Shown here: one piece after another, positions 25,642 to 34,288 of the stretch
Numbering within the stretch: the first letter of the stretch is position 1
Layout of the letters: each line of letters starts with the position of its first letter
Assembly (NCBI GenBank): GCA_020053735.1
Contig: JAGVMP010000011.1
Location: 1-64,000, forward strand
Length of the DNA: 64,000 nt
Direction: 5' to 3'
Source: Pseudomonadota bacterium
Lineage (GTDB): Bacteria; Pseudomonadota; Gammaproteobacteria; Burkholderiales; Methylophilaceae
Program-made: the position numbers and the translations under genes
Notes under the pieces: generated by a model
What the model was told of the DNA's origin: nothing
The model's database searches: none
The model's input: only the letters and a program-made list of their open reading frames with translations

Positions 25642-25690
25642 AGAGCACAGTTCATCCTCTCCGAACATTAAAGGGCACAATTTATATTGG
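25618..25690 (+). repeat. 30-bp tandem repeat over the propeller gene stop codon
   Basis: Units start at 25618, 25648 and 25678 (the last partial). In the gene's own frame they read QFILSEQ-stop-RA, QFILSEH-stop-RA, QFILE. The stop codon is part of the unit, so only the first copy is translated. Confidence 0.75.
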
Positions 25691-25823
25691 AATCAGCATG
25701 CGTCAATGCAATCAAAAGCGTCACGTTACTCAAAATATGGGCTTATTGGCGTAACTGATTTATAATACGACCAGCCTAGTTTTTATTAAACGTTTTTTAA
25801 TTGTCTTATACGGAGAATATGGA

Positions 25824-26363
25824 ATGAACAAATTTTTAGCAATGTTAGCATTGGCCATTTTACCGAACCTAGCTTTGGTTCCTTTGGTATTTGCGCATGG
25901 CCCTACACCACAAAAAGTAGAAAAATCAATCGTCATTAAAGCTGCCCCTGCTAAAGTTTGGGCGATGGTAAAAGATTTCGGCAACTTGCACGCTTGGCAT
26001 CCAGCCATTGCAAGCACTAAGTTAGAGAAAAAAGGCGACGAAACACATAGAACATTGACTTTGAAGTCAGGTGGCGAAATTCACGAGAAATTACGTAGCG
26101 CCGATGACAAAGACATGAAATTGAAATATGAAATTACAGGCGGCGTTGCACCAGTGGCCGATTACAACTCTGTAATGACTGTAGCCGCTGGCCCTGGTGC
26201 TGGTGAATCTACCGTGACATGGGTAGGCCGTTTTTACCGTACTTATAAGCTAAACCCACCAATCCCAGCTGGCCAAGATGATGAAACAGCTTTTAACTTC
26301 ATCACTGGTGTTTACGATAGTGGCTTGGCCAACCTTAAAAAGGTGCTCGAAAACTCAAAGTAA
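25824..26363 (+). CDS. Exported SRPBCC-family protein, probably frameshifted at the 3' end
   Basis: A 179-residue protein with a signal peptide (MNKFLAMLALAILPNLALVPLVFA, cut before HGPTP) and one SRPBCC/polyketide-cyclase-like domain (VEKSIVIKAAPAKVWAMVKDFGNLHAWHP...STVTWVGRFYR). This is a helix-grip fold with a hydrophobic pocket; the MxaD proteins of methylotrophs belong here, but identity is not proved. A Shine-Dalgarno (GGAGA) precedes the ATG. Immediately after the annotated stop, the -1 frame stays open for about 30 codons and ends KKPWWKFW, suggesting a recent frameshift or a sequencing error. Confidence 0.82.
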   Translation: MNKFLAMLALAILPNLALVPLVFAHGPTPQKVEKSIVIKAAPAKVWAMVKDFGNLHAWHPAIASTKLEKKGDETHRTLTLKSGGEIHEKLRSADDKDMKLKYEITGGVAPVADYNSVMTVAAGPGAGESTVTWVGRFYRTYKLNPPIPAGQDDETAFNFITGVYDSGLANLKKVLENSK

Positions 26364-26480
26364 CTAATGCCGCCACAGGGGCGGCAACAGCAAACACTGT
26401 ATCAACAAGTGGTAGTGCTGTAGCACCTAAAAAACCGTGGTGGAAATTTTGGTAATGTAGCGCATAAATTACATCGTTAG

Positions 26481-26516
26481 AATTAAAAAGGATTGCTAAT
26501 GCAATCCTTTTTAATT
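26481..26516 (+). terminator. Rho-independent terminator after the SRPBCC gene
   Basis: A perfect 16-bp stem (AATTAAAAAGGATTGC with its complement) around TAAT, ending in a T-rich side. It is symmetrical and could act in both directions. Confidence 0.85.
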
Positions 26517-26534
26517 TGCAATCACACCCCACCC

Positions 26535-26634
26535 CGTCATTGCGAGGAACTGCGTGACGAAGCAATCCACAAGCTAATATTATAAAAACCACTGGATTGC
26601 CGCGCCAATATTAAAACCTTTGGCTCGCAATGAC
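26535..26634. repeat. REP-like 100-bp inverted repeat
   Basis: Outer arms GTCATTGCGAG (26536-26546) and CTCGCAATGAC (26624-26634) are perfect 11-bp inverted repeats; inner arms GCAATCCA (26562-26569) and TGGATTGC (26593-26600) are perfect over 8 bp. The GTCATTGCGAG...GCAATCC pattern is a widespread extragenic palindrome in proteobacteria. Confidence 0.85.
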
Positions 26635-26700
26635 AAAGGCAGAGTGACATGAATGGTAATAGGTTAATCGGCACTGACACTTTTTGTCAGCTAATTTAAC

Positions 26701-26728
26701 AAAAAAGCGGGTGAAAACCCGCTTTTTT
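26701..26728. terminator. Orphan Rho-independent terminator
   Basis: AAAAAAGCGGGT-GAAA-ACCCGCTTTTTT forms a perfect 12-bp stem with an A-run before and T-run after, able to work on both strands. No gene ends here; the SRPBCC gene already has its own terminator 185 bp upstream. It may insulate pilA or end a small RNA. Confidence 0.85.
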
Positions 26729-26819
26729 GTACCTAAAATTGCCATTCACGCGCCATATTTCTATTTAATAAAAATTTTTTCCTATATAAAACAATTGGTT
26801 AATCAATACCTGTAAAAAT

Positions 26820-26835
26820 TGGCACAGCCGTTGCT
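26820..26835 (+). promoter_or_regulatory. Sigma-54 promoter of pilA
   Basis: TGGCACAGCCGTTGCT matches the -24/-12 consensus (TGGCAC-N5-TTGCW) exactly. It lies 90 bp upstream of the pilA start. pilA promoters in many proteobacteria are sigma-54 dependent and activated by PilR; the regulator genes are not in this window. Confidence 0.9.
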
Positions 26836-26860
26836 AATATCTTTTCAAGCACTGGTAACA

Positions 26861-26894
26861 ATAACTACCGGTGTAAGTACTAAACGGTAGTTAT
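26861..26894 (+). promoter_or_regulatory. pilA leader hairpin
   Basis: ATAACTACCG (26861-26870) and CGGTAGTTAT (26885-26894) form a perfect 10-bp stem with a 14-nt loop in the 5' untranslated region, 31 bp before the pilA ATG. It may stabilise this highly expressed mRNA or serve as an operator. Confidence 0.65.
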
Positions 26895-26925
26895 ATTCAA
26901 TTAAATTTTTACAAAGGAAATTAAA

Positions 26926-27381
26926 ATGATGATGAAATACACTTATAACCAAACCCAAAAAGGTTTCACCCTAATTGAGTTGATGATTGTTGTGGCAATT
27001 ATTGGTATTTTGGCTGCGATTGCAATTCCACAATATAGTAACTATATTTCACGTACACGATCTGCCTCTACAATGGCTGAATTAGGTTCTGTTAAAACTG
27101 CAATTGGTTTATGTGCACAAGAAACTGGTGGCCTTGCCGGATGTGATAGTGGCGCTAATGGCGTTCTTACTCCTACAGCGACTGCCAACGTAATCACCCC
27201 AGCTGCTATTGTTGACGGCGTAATTGGCGGCACCAGTGCTGCGCAAATAACCCCAGGCACCAATACCGCTTTCACATTAACGCCTTCTACACCTACAGCT
27301 ACAACGACTTCGATATCTTGGACATTGACTGGCCTGTGTTCAGACACACGTGGTATCAGAGCTGGTAGCCTAGGTTGCTAA
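26926..27381 (+). CDS. pilA: Type IVa pilin PilA
   Basis: Major pilin precursor of 151 residues. A class III leader (12 residues and Gly13) is cut before Phe14, giving mature [20 protein letters not shown] with the essential Glu5 and the N-terminal assembly helix. The globular part is Ala/Thr-rich and contains four cysteines: [11 protein letters not shown] and a C-terminal loop ending in Cys. The first of three possible ATGs is best placed after AAAGGA. It stands alone behind its own sigma-54 promoter and before a strong terminator. A TfpX-type gene follows. Confidence 0.96.
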   Translation: MMMKYTYNQTQKGFTLIELMIVVAIIGILAAIAIPQYSNYISRTRSASTMAELGSVKTAIGLCAQETGGLAGCDSGANGVLTPTATANVITPAAIVDGVIGGTSAAQITPGTNTAFTLTPSTPTATTTSISWTLTGLCSDTRGIRAGSLGC

Positions 27382-27411
27382 TTTTGTAGAAGTAATAAAT
27401 ACGTAAGCCTC

Positions 27412-27439
27412 AAAAAATCCCTTTAAAAAGGGATTTTTT
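27412..27439 (+). terminator. Rho-independent terminator after pilA
   Basis: AAAAAATCCCTTT-AAA-AAGGGATTTTTT forms a strong stem with a T-run, 30 bp after the pilA stop and 39 bp before the accessory gene. Confidence 0.92.
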
Positions 27440-27478
27440 GTTTAAGGCTAATATTAATTAATATTTACTAAAATATAT

Positions 27479-28231
27479 ATGTCTAGAATTAAAGCCGCAA
27501 TCATTCATTTCATTATTAGCCTGACAATTGTGTCAGCAATTATTATCTTAATGTTCACATTATGGTACCCGGATGCATACCTCGACTTAATGGGAGGAAA
27601 AACCCTAATATATTTGATTGCGGGTGTTGATATTTTTTTAGGCCCGTTACTGACTTTGGCAGTATTCGATGCCAATAAAAAGCTCATCAAGTTTGATTTA
27701 ACGTGTGTCGCAGTTTTACAAATCGCCGCTATGAGTTATGGGTTATATGTAATGTTCCAGGCAAGACCAATTTTTACTATATATAATCAAAATGCGTTCT
27801 ATGTTGCATCTGTTGTTGATATCGTTCCTAGCGAACTAGCGAAGGGTAAAAGAAAAGAATGGCGTACTGCGTCTTTGACCGGGCCAAAACTAGCTGCTGC
27901 AAAACCTGATTCAAAAAGTAAATATGAAAGAATGTTTTATGAAACCGAATCTCAAACAGACACAATTCAGCAATATCCGAGATTCTATGATGATTATAAA
28001 AATCATTTAACGAGTGTTGTTAAAGCTGGCAAACCTTTAGCAGAGCTTGCCAAAATAAGTCCTGATAATAAACAAGCAGTTGATAGGTTATTAATTAAGA
28101 GAAAACAAACTATCGGCGATTTCTTGTTTTTACCAATTTATGCTGTAACCGGCGAAATGTCTGCGATTGTAGACGCCAAAACTGGCGCCTTAGTAGAAAT
28201 AATTGATGCAAAACAAAAAACACCTAAGTAA
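27479..28231 (+). CDS. TfpX/TfpZ-family type IV pilin accessory protein
   Basis: A 250-residue inner-membrane protein: three N-terminal spans (IIHFIISLTIVSAIIILMFTLWYP, LIYLIAGVDIFLGPLLTLAVF, CVAVLQIAAMSYGLYVMFQ) with the family motifs FTLWYPDAYLDLMGG and GVDIFLGPLLTL, then a periplasmic domain. TfpX/TfpZ proteins of Pseudomonas and FimB of Dichelobacter are encoded beside their pilin and aid its assembly or surface presentation. It lies 97 bp after pilA, separated by a terminator, so it probably relies on read-through or its own weak promoter. Confidence 0.9.
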   Translation: MSRIKAAIIHFIISLTIVSAIIILMFTLWYPDAYLDLMGGKTLIYLIAGVDIFLGPLLTLAVFDANKKLIKFDLTCVAVLQIAAMSYGLYVMFQARPIFTIYNQNAFYVASVVDIVPSELAKGKRKEWRTASLTGPKLAAAKPDSKSKYERMFYETESQTDTIQQYPRFYDDYKNHLTSVVKAGKPLAELAKISPDNKQAVDRLLIKRKQTIGDFLFLPIYAVTGEMSAIVDAKTGALVEIIDAKQKTPK

Positions 28232-28238
28232 GACCAAA

Positions 28239-29330
28239 CTATTTTTTGTTGCCATAATCTGGACCACGCGTACCGCCTGCCAACACCATCGCGTTAATGC
28301 CAAACTGTGCGAGTATAAATGCAGCGGCGCTGCTACGGCGCCCAGTTTGGCAATATACAATGTATTGTTTTGTAGCATCGAACTGTGAAATATAACTACG
28401 TAGCTCATGTAGCGGCGCGTTAATGGCGCCTTCGATATGGTGATAGGTATATTCTGATTCGAAACGCACATCCAGCCATTCAGCAGTGCCGCTCGCCACT
28501 TTGGCTTGCGCGTCTTTGAGGCCAATCATGTTGATAATGGGTGCTTTAAGCAGTTCAACAAAATCTTGTTTTTTAAGCCGTAACAGCTGCCCACTGGTTT
28601 TCATGGTCACCGTGGCGTTACGTTTGGTATCCGATGCTAATGCTTCTTCGCCAAAGCCAGCCCCTTTAAAAATCTCTGCCAATACAATGGCGCCTTGGCT
28701 AGGGTCTTTTACGCGACTAACAATGGCACTGCCTTCTTGAATTAAATAGTAGTAATCGCCCTCTTGCCCTTGCGTAATAATCGTTTGGCCAGCTTCAACC
28801 TCTAATGGCTGCATGCGCGCAAACATGGCCTCGATATTGGCTGCTGGAAGCTTGTTGAACACCCCGTTCTGCAGTTTAAACGCATTGAAACTAGCGGTAT
28901 CTAATTTAAACTCTTTTTTAACTAACTTGGTTTCTGGCAATTGGGCAGGCGGGTAGCCAGAGAGCTGATCCCACGTCAGCATGATATCCAGCAAATCTAA
29001 ATCGATGCGCACAATCTCCAGTGGTGTCAACGCAATGGTGTCTTTAATATTTAAACGGCCAGCATCTACTGGGTGCTTGGCAGCATCGGTGCCTGCACGC
29101 AAAATCACCTTATTGCCATTATCGTAGCGTATGCCTAAATCACCTGTCACCACATACAGTGCTTGCATGCCGTTATTCATCATGCGCGTGGGGTCTAAAT
29201 TTTTGCTAACTTGCTCTATAAAACATACAGCGGCTAGCTCATCCAACCGACTTGGAGAAAGCCTTGCCACTGGCTCAAACCGCACTAGTGTAGATTTACC
29301 GATTGAAATAGGGTCTCTGTTATCATCCAT
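28239..29330 (-). CDS. Cyclic-nucleotide-binding and rhodanese-domain protein
   Basis: From ATG 29330 a 363-residue cytoplasmic protein with a degenerate first cNMP-binding-like domain (about 1-120), a second one with a recognisable phosphate-binding cassette (GAGFGEEALASDTKRNATV, about 225) and a C-terminal rhodanese domain with active-site Cys in YIVYCQTGRRSSAAA. It has no DNA-binding domain, so it is not a CRP-type regulator. It lies 4 bp after a phosphodiesterase gene, suggesting a sulfur-transfer or sensing protein tuned by a cyclic nucleotide. Longer starts would overlap the upstream gene. Confidence 0.85.
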   Translation of the reverse strand: MDDNRDPISIGKSTLVRFEPVARLSPSRLDELAAVCFIEQVSKNLDPTRMMNNGMQALYVVTGDLGIRYDNGNKVILRAGTDAAKHPVDAGRLNIKDTIALTPLEIVRIDLDLLDIMLTWDQLSGYPPAQLPETKLVKKEFKLDTASFNAFKLQNGVFNKLPAANIEAMFARMQPLEVEAGQTIITQGQEGDYYYLIQEGSAIVSRVKDPSQGAIVLAEIFKGAGFGEEALASDTKRNATVTMKTSGQLLRLKKQDFVELLKAPIINMIGLKDAQAKVASGTAEWLDVRFESEYTYHHIEGAINAPLHELRSYISQFDATKQYIVYCQTGRRSSAAAFILAQFGINAMVLAGGTRGPDYGNKK

Positions 29331-29334
29331 GGCT

Positions 29335-30099
29335 TTACAACTCCAATACTTGCTGATTGCGTAACGCAATGCAATGCTTGGTGGCTGAATTCGCTGCAAT
29401 TTCTTGCATAATAGTAGAATCTTCACCAGGCTTAAGGTGCGTAATAAATATTTGCGGAGCGCTTTGTAAATGCGACAGTTCTATTGCCAATGTATCTGGG
29501 CATAAATGCTTAGAAAGCATCGCTAAATGTGCCTCAGCATTGCTAAACGCTGTTTCTATAATTAAATATTTTAAGTTATTGACTTGGTTGACTGCCTGCC
29601 AAAAACCTTCACCGCCGGCGGTATCGCCGGTAAATACCAAACTACCAAATCCACTATCTACCAAGTAACCGACCGCCGGTACCACATGACTAGCTGGCAG
29701 CGCGGTAATGGTTTTTTGGTTAATCTGTACTGATTCCCCCACTTTAATCTCGTTATAAATTAAAAAGGGAAACGCGCTATTGGGGATTTTAGAAAAATCT
29801 GGCCAGACCAACCAATTAAAAATATGTTGTTTTAAAATATCAATGACTTCACAAGTGGCATGAACAGTTACAGGATTTTCACGCAATCCCATAACAGTAT
29901 CTAACAATAAGGGAATAAACCCAATGTGGTCAATGTGCGTGTGTGTAACAAAAATATGGTCGATTTTTAGTAAGGCTTCTAGCGATAAATCACCCACGCC
30001 AGTGCCTGCGTCTATCAACACATCGTCATCTAGCAATAAAGCAGTAGTGCGCATATTGCCGCCAATTCCACCGCTACAACCTAATACTTTAACTTGCAT
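29335..30099 (-). CDS. Metallo-beta-lactamase-fold cyclic-nucleotide phosphodiesterase
   Basis: A 254-residue MBL-fold hydrolase. VKVLGCSGGIGGNMRTTALLLDDDVLIDAGTGVGDL leads to the di-metal motif THTHIDHIGF, later His residues (PASHVVPAVG, FITHLKPGED) and VFTGDTAGG. The N-terminus and DAGTG/THTHxDH spacing match the class II 3',5'-cyclic-nucleotide phosphodiesterases rather than glyoxalase II. The adjoining cNMP-binding protein supports this. Cyclic nucleotide specificity (cAMP or cGMP) is not visible. Confidence 0.85.
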   Translation of the reverse strand: MQVKVLGCSGGIGGNMRTTALLLDDDVLIDAGTGVGDLSLEALLKIDHIFVTHTHIDHIGFIPLLLDTVMGLRENPVTVHATCEVIDILKQHIFNWLVWPDFSKIPNSAFPFLIYNEIKVGESVQINQKTITALPASHVVPAVGYLVDSGFGSLVFTGDTAGGEGFWQAVNQVNNLKYLIIETAFSNAEAHLAMLSKHLCPDTLAIELSHLQSAPQIFITHLKPGEDSTIMQEIAANSATKHCIALRNQQVLEL

Positions 30100-30360
30100 G
30101 TAAAGTCTCTTTATTTTGTTTAGTTTCTATATCCATTAAAGCATTTGCATACAGCGCGCATTTGCTCATAATAATATCTTCAATGCCAAGATGCGCATGA
30201 ATAGTTTTCGTCATAGATGTCAGAAATTCATTCAGTAGCAACACTAAATCACGTAGATATGGGCGGATTTAAGTGTGTTTACATGGCTATACGCAATAAA
30301 CCTGCCAACATCATTAACAACACTTCTATAATAGACATACTTATACAACTTAGCATTATT

Positions 30361-31026
30361 ATGTCCACAGCCATAGAATCCCCAGTCGAAATTTGCCAAA
30401 TAGACAACCCAACTGCTAGCGTCATTTGGCTACATGGCTTAGGCGCTGATGGTCATGACTTTGCACCTGTGGTTGAAATGCTAAACCTGCCTAACATTCG
30501 CTTTGTTTTGCCACATGCCCCCTATCAAAAGATCACCATGAATAACGGCTATGAAATGCGCGCATGGTATGACTTGTTTGGCTTAAACAGTAGCCACCCA
30601 CAAGATGAAGTGGGTATAGAAAGTTCTAGAGCGTACGTTGAATCACTCATTGCCAAAGAAAATCAGCGCGGCATTGCGAATTCAAATATCGTGTTGGCAG
30701 GTTTTTCGCAAGGTGGTGCTGTCGCACTGCATACCGCTATGTGCCAGAAACAAGCATTGGCAGGTGTTCTGGCGCTATCGACTTATTTGCCTTTACAAGA
30801 TAAATTAGCTACCCAAAAATCGACTCAAAGCTTAAGTACGCCCATATTTATGGCGCATGGTAGCTTTGACGAAGTCATTACGTTAGAAAGATGTAGGCAA
30901 TCTATAAGCGTCTTGCAAGAAAATGCTTACCAAATCGAGTGGCATGAATACGCGATGGCGCATAGTGTTCACCCACAGGAAATTAATGATATTCGCCTAT
31001 TTTTACAAACGGTCTTAATTGGTTAA
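30361..31026 (+). CDS. Carboxylesterase/phospholipase-family alpha/beta hydrolase
   Basis: A 221-residue serine esterase of the acyl-protein thioesterase-like family: VIWLHGLGADGHDFAPVVEML, GFSQGGAVALHTAM with the nucleophilic Ser, the Asp in AHGSFDEVI and the His in MAHSVHP complete the triad. I chose ATG 30361; the frame is open to 30217 but that lead has no similarity to the family and would exceed its usual length. Substrate unknown; homologs act on short-chain esters. Transcribed divergently from the phosphodiesterase. Confidence 0.9.
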   Translation: MSTAIESPVEICQIDNPTASVIWLHGLGADGHDFAPVVEMLNLPNIRFVLPHAPYQKITMNNGYEMRAWYDLFGLNSSHPQDEVGIESSRAYVESLIAKENQRGIANSNIVLAGFSQGGAVALHTAMCQKQALAGVLALSTYLPLQDKLATQKSTQSLSTPIFMAHGSFDEVITLERCRQSISVLQENAYQIEWHEYAMAHSVHPQEINDIRLFLQTVLIG

Positions 31027-31110
31027 ACTATTGGGATTGAACCCACTGAGATTAAACACGCAAACGGGTTAAGTTTTGCTAGAATCATACTAATAGACAA
31101 CCAGAATAAA

Positions 31111-31347
31111 ATGACCAAAACCACCCAAAACGAAGCGCCAGATTTTGAAAGCGCACTGCTTGAACTTGAAGCCATTGTGAGTCAAATGGAATCGGGTAAT
31201 CTGCCACTTGAACAATCGATTAATGCTTATAAGCGTGGTGCTGCACTATTGCAAACCTGTCAAAAGTCGCTAAATGATGCTGATCAGCAAATTCGCATAT
31301 TGACCGAAGCTAATCAACTTGAGGCGTTTGCGTCAAGCACCGAATAA
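31111..31347 (+). CDS. xseB: Exodeoxyribonuclease VII small subunit
   Basis: A 78-residue helical protein with the XseB pattern FESALLELEAIVSQMESGNLPLEQSINAYKRGAALLQTCQKSL. With the large subunit XseA (not in the window) it degrades single-stranded DNA. It starts the xseB-ispA-dxs run found widely in proteobacteria; ispA follows after 3 bp. Confidence 0.97.
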   Translation: MTKTTQNEAPDFESALLELEAIVSQMESGNLPLEQSINAYKRGAALLQTCQKSLNDADQQIRILTEANQLEAFASSTE

Positions 31348-31350
31348 TGC

Positions 31351-32277
31351 ATGAACCAGCCCATGATACAACCTATTAACGAGCAAACCGACGCATTTAA
31401 CACTTGGGCGCATAGCAAGCAAATGCGTATGGAAGATGTGCTCAATACGCATTTACCGCCCAGCAACACTTCACCCATGCGTTTGCACGAGGCGATGCGC
31501 TACGCCACCTTAGGCGGCGGCAAGCGTGTGCGGGCCTTATTGGCCTATGCGGCGGGCGAGTTTTGTGGCGCAGACCTCAATAAAATTGATGTGCCAGCAG
31601 CGGCTGTAGAAATTATTCATGCATTTTCACTGGTGCACGATGACTTACCATGCATGGATAACGATGACTTGCGCCGCGGCAAACCTACCACCCACAAACA
31701 GTATGGCGATGCGCTTGCATTGCTGGTGGGCGACGCACTTCAAAGCTTGGCATTTCAACTGATTTCGCAAGACAAACAACTAAAAAGCGCCACCCAAAAG
31801 CTACAAATGTTGCATATTTTAGCACTGGCCAGCGGCTCACGCGGCATGGCTGGCGGGCAAGCCATTGATATTGAGAGCATCGGCATTCCACTCTCTCGCC
31901 CCGAGTTAGAGCACATGCATATTCAAAAAACGGGTGCACTGATTCGTGCTGGTGCTTTGCTTGGTGCATATAGTGCCGATAAACCTAAGGACGATAAAAT
32001 CAAGGCGGTGGATCATTTCGCTAAATCCATCGGCTTGGCATTTCAAGTGGTGGATGACATTTTGGACGCCGAAGCCAACACACAAACCTTGGGTAAAACT
32101 GCAGGCAAGGATCAACTGCACAACAAATCTACTTATGTCACCATTTTGGGCTTATCTGCCGCCAAACAATTAGCCAGCGAACTGCATGCAAACGCCATGG
32201 CGGCCTTGTCTTTTTACGGGCGCGAGGCAGATTTGCTTCGACACTTGGCCAGCTTTATTACCCATCGCAGCTTTTAA
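31351..32277 (+). CDS. ispA: Farnesyl diphosphate synthase
   Basis: Condenses IPP with DMAPP and GPP to farnesyl diphosphate, precursor of ubiquinone and undecaprenyl phosphate. The 308-residue protein has [10 protein letters not shown], the first Asp-rich motif [20 protein letters not shown] and the second FQVVDDILD with GKTAGKD, all intact. The spacing of the first motif (DDxxxxD) is the bacterial short-chain type. Placed between xseB and dxs. Confidence 0.96.
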   Translation: MNQPMIQPINEQTDAFNTWAHSKQMRMEDVLNTHLPPSNTSPMRLHEAMRYATLGGGKRVRALLAYAAGEFCGADLNKIDVPAAAVEIIHAFSLVHDDLPCMDNDDLRRGKPTTHKQYGDALALLVGDALQSLAFQLISQDKQLKSATQKLQMLHILALASGSRGMAGGQAIDIESIGIPLSRPELEHMHIQKTGALIRAGALLGAYSADKPKDDKIKAVDHFAKSIGLAFQVVDDILDAEANTQTLGKTAGKDQLHNKSTYVTILGLSAAKQLASELHANAMAALSFYGREADLLRHLASFITHRSF

Positions 32278-32291
32278 CGCAGCACTTTTTT

Positions 32292-34157
32292 ATGTCCTCT
32301 TTACTAGATAAGATTAACTCGCCTGAAGATTTGCGTCTGTTAAATCGTGATGAACTGGCAACGCTAGCAGCAGAACTGCGCGCATTCTTGGTGACGAGCG
32401 TTTCGCAGACTGGCGGGCATTTGGCATCTAATTTAGGTGTTGTCGAGCTCACTATCGCGCTGCATTATGTGTTCAACACACCCGATGACCGGCTTGTGTG
32501 GGATGTTGGCCACCAAACTTATCCGCATAAAATCTTGACTGGCCGTCGTACCGCCATGGCCAACCTGCGCAAACCGACTGGCATTGCGGGCTTCCCGCGC
32601 CGCGGTGAAAGTGATTACGACACCTTTGGTACTGGTCATTCCAGCACCTCTATCTCAGCTGCACTGGGCATGGCAATTGCCGCCAAGCAAGCAGGGTTAG
32701 AGCGTCGCAGTGTGGCGATAATTGGCGATGGCGCCATGACCGCAGGCATGGCGTTTGAAGCGCTGAACAACGCTGGCGACATGGATGCTGATTTACTCGT
32801 GATATTGAATGATAACGACATGAGCATCTCTAACAATGTGGGCGCACTCAATAATTATTTGGCGCGCCTACTGTCTGGTCGTTTTTACGATACCGTGCGC
32901 CGCAGCGGCAAAAAAATGTTAGGTGCAGTGCCGCCAGTGCAAGAGTTTGCTAAGCGTGCCGAAGAACACGCCAAAGGCATGGTGATGCCTGGCACGCTGT
33001 TTGAGGAGTTTGGTTTTAACTATATTGGACCGATTGATGGCCATGATTTACCTGTGCTGCTAGACACCTTGAGCAATATTCGCGCACTAAAAGGCATGCA
33101 GTTTTTACACATTGTGACGCAAAAAGGCAAAGGCTTTGAGTTGGCCGAGCAAGACCCCAACAAATATCACGGTGTGAGCAAATTTGACCCAAGCAACGGC
33201 TTTTCAGCTTCTTTAAACGCAAAAAAAACTTATACGCAAATTTTTGGTGACTGGCTAGTGGATATGGCTGATGCAGATGAAAAACTCATCGGCGTCACGC
33301 CCGCCATGTGCGATGGCAGCGGTCTGAATGCATTTTCAGAAAAATACCCACAGCGTTATTTTGATGTTGGCATTGCCGAACAACACGCACTGACTTTTGC
33401 TGCAGGCATGGCTTGCGATGGCTTGAAGCCTGTGGTGGCTATTTACAGCACATTTTTGCAACGCGCTTACGACCAACTGATTCACGATGTTGCGCTGCAG
33501 AATTTAGATGTTTTATTTGCAATTGACCGCGCTGGCCTCGTGGGTGCTGATGGCCCAACGCATGCGGGTAGCTTCGACTTAAGCTATTTACGCTGCATTC
33601 CCAATATGGTGATTATGGCGCCTAGCGATGAAAATGAATGCCGGCAAATGCTCACCACAGGTTATTTGTACAAAGGTGTTGCCGCCGTACGCTATCCGCG
33701 TGGCGCTGGCACAGGTGCAGTTATTGAAATCAAGCTAGAGGCTTTGCCAATTGGCAAAGGCCAAATTGTCTGTCAAGCAAAAGCCCAACAAGGCAAAAAA
33801 GTCGCTATTTTAGCGTTTGGCAGTATGTTAGCACCTGCGCTGCAGGCAGCATCAATATTGGGCTGCAGCGTTGCCAACATGCGCTTTATTAAACCACTGG
33901 ATATCGAGTTAATTGCCAGCCTAGCTAAATCGCACGATTTAATTGTGACCATTGAAGAAAACGCGCTCATGGGTGGCGCAGGCGCGGCAGTGCTAGAAGC
34001 CATGCAAACACTACATTTAAACAATCCTACCCTATGCCTTGGCTTACCAGATCATTTTATTGAACATGGTGTGCATGAAACCATGTTGGCAGAATGCGGT
34101 CTAGATAGCGATGGAATTGTGGCTGCCATTACGAAAAAATTAAAAGCGATTATTTAA
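32292..34157 (+). CDS. dxs: 1-deoxy-D-xylulose-5-phosphate synthase
   Basis: First enzyme of the MEP isoprenoid pathway; joins pyruvate and glyceraldehyde 3-phosphate with ThDP. Length 621 is standard. Motifs seen: [18 protein letters not shown], the ThDP site [18 protein letters not shown] with [10 protein letters not shown], the catalytic Glu region [13 protein letters not shown] and [15 protein letters not shown]. It is 14 bp after ispA, so precursor and prenyl-chain synthesis are expressed together. No Shine-Dalgarno stronger than the A/T-rich leader is seen. Confidence 0.98.
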   Translation: MSSLLDKINSPEDLRLLNRDELATLAAELRAFLVTSVSQTGGHLASNLGVVELTIALHYVFNTPDDRLVWDVGHQTYPHKILTGRRTAMANLRKPTGIAGFPRRGESDYDTFGTGHSSTSISAALGMAIAAKQAGLERRSVAIIGDGAMTAGMAFEALNNAGDMDADLLVILNDNDMSISNNVGALNNYLARLLSGRFYDTVRRSGKKMLGAVPPVQEFAKRAEEHAKGMVMPGTLFEEFGFNYIGPIDGHDLPVLLDTLSNIRALKGMQFLHIVTQKGKGFELAEQDPNKYHGVSKFDPSNGFSASLNAKKTYTQIFGDWLVDMADADEKLIGVTPAMCDGSGLNAFSEKYPQRYFDVGIAEQHALTFAAGMACDGLKPVVAIYSTFLQRAYDQLIHDVALQNLDVLFAIDRAGLVGADGPTHAGSFDLSYLRCIPNMVIMAPSDENECRQMLTTGYLYKGVAAVRYPRGAGTGAVIEIKLEALPIGKGQIVCQAKAQQGKKVAILAFGSMLAPALQAASILGCSVANMRFIKPLDIELIASLAKSHDLIVTIEENALMGGAGAAVLEAMQTLHLNNPTLCLGLPDHFIEHGVHETMLAECGLDSDGIVAAITKKLKAII

Positions 34158-34288
34158 TTTAGCTATATTGATTTAATTATTTTCAGCCCAATCTTCCAAC
34201 TATTAAATATTTGTTTACTCAAGCGCATGCGAGTAGACTTTTAATCAGATAAAAGTTGCGCTAAATTTTATGGAAACCGCCCGAATTT

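Larger units (their letters stand above)
26364..26925. other. Intergenic region before pilA
   Basis: This 562-bp gap holds, in order, the out-of-frame tail of the SRPBCC gene (to 26455), its terminator (26481-26516), a 100-bp REP-like inverted repeat (26535-26634), a second, orphan terminator (26701-26728), the pilA sigma-54 promoter (26820-26835) and a pilA leader hairpin (26861-26894). No additional gene is supported. Confidence 0.8.

Noticed and set aside
28231-28525. Open frame antisense to the rhodanese gene end
   Set aside because: No coding pattern; overlaps the intact rhodanese domain on the other strand.
30217-30360. N-terminal extension of the esterase
   Set aside because: The 48 extra residues do not resemble the family and contain several alternative Met codons; the family start is at 30361.
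34158-34288. Riboswitch (THF or preQ1 type) before folE2
   Set aside because: The 131-bp leader is plain and AT-rich; I could not find a conserved riboswitch core or an expression platform.
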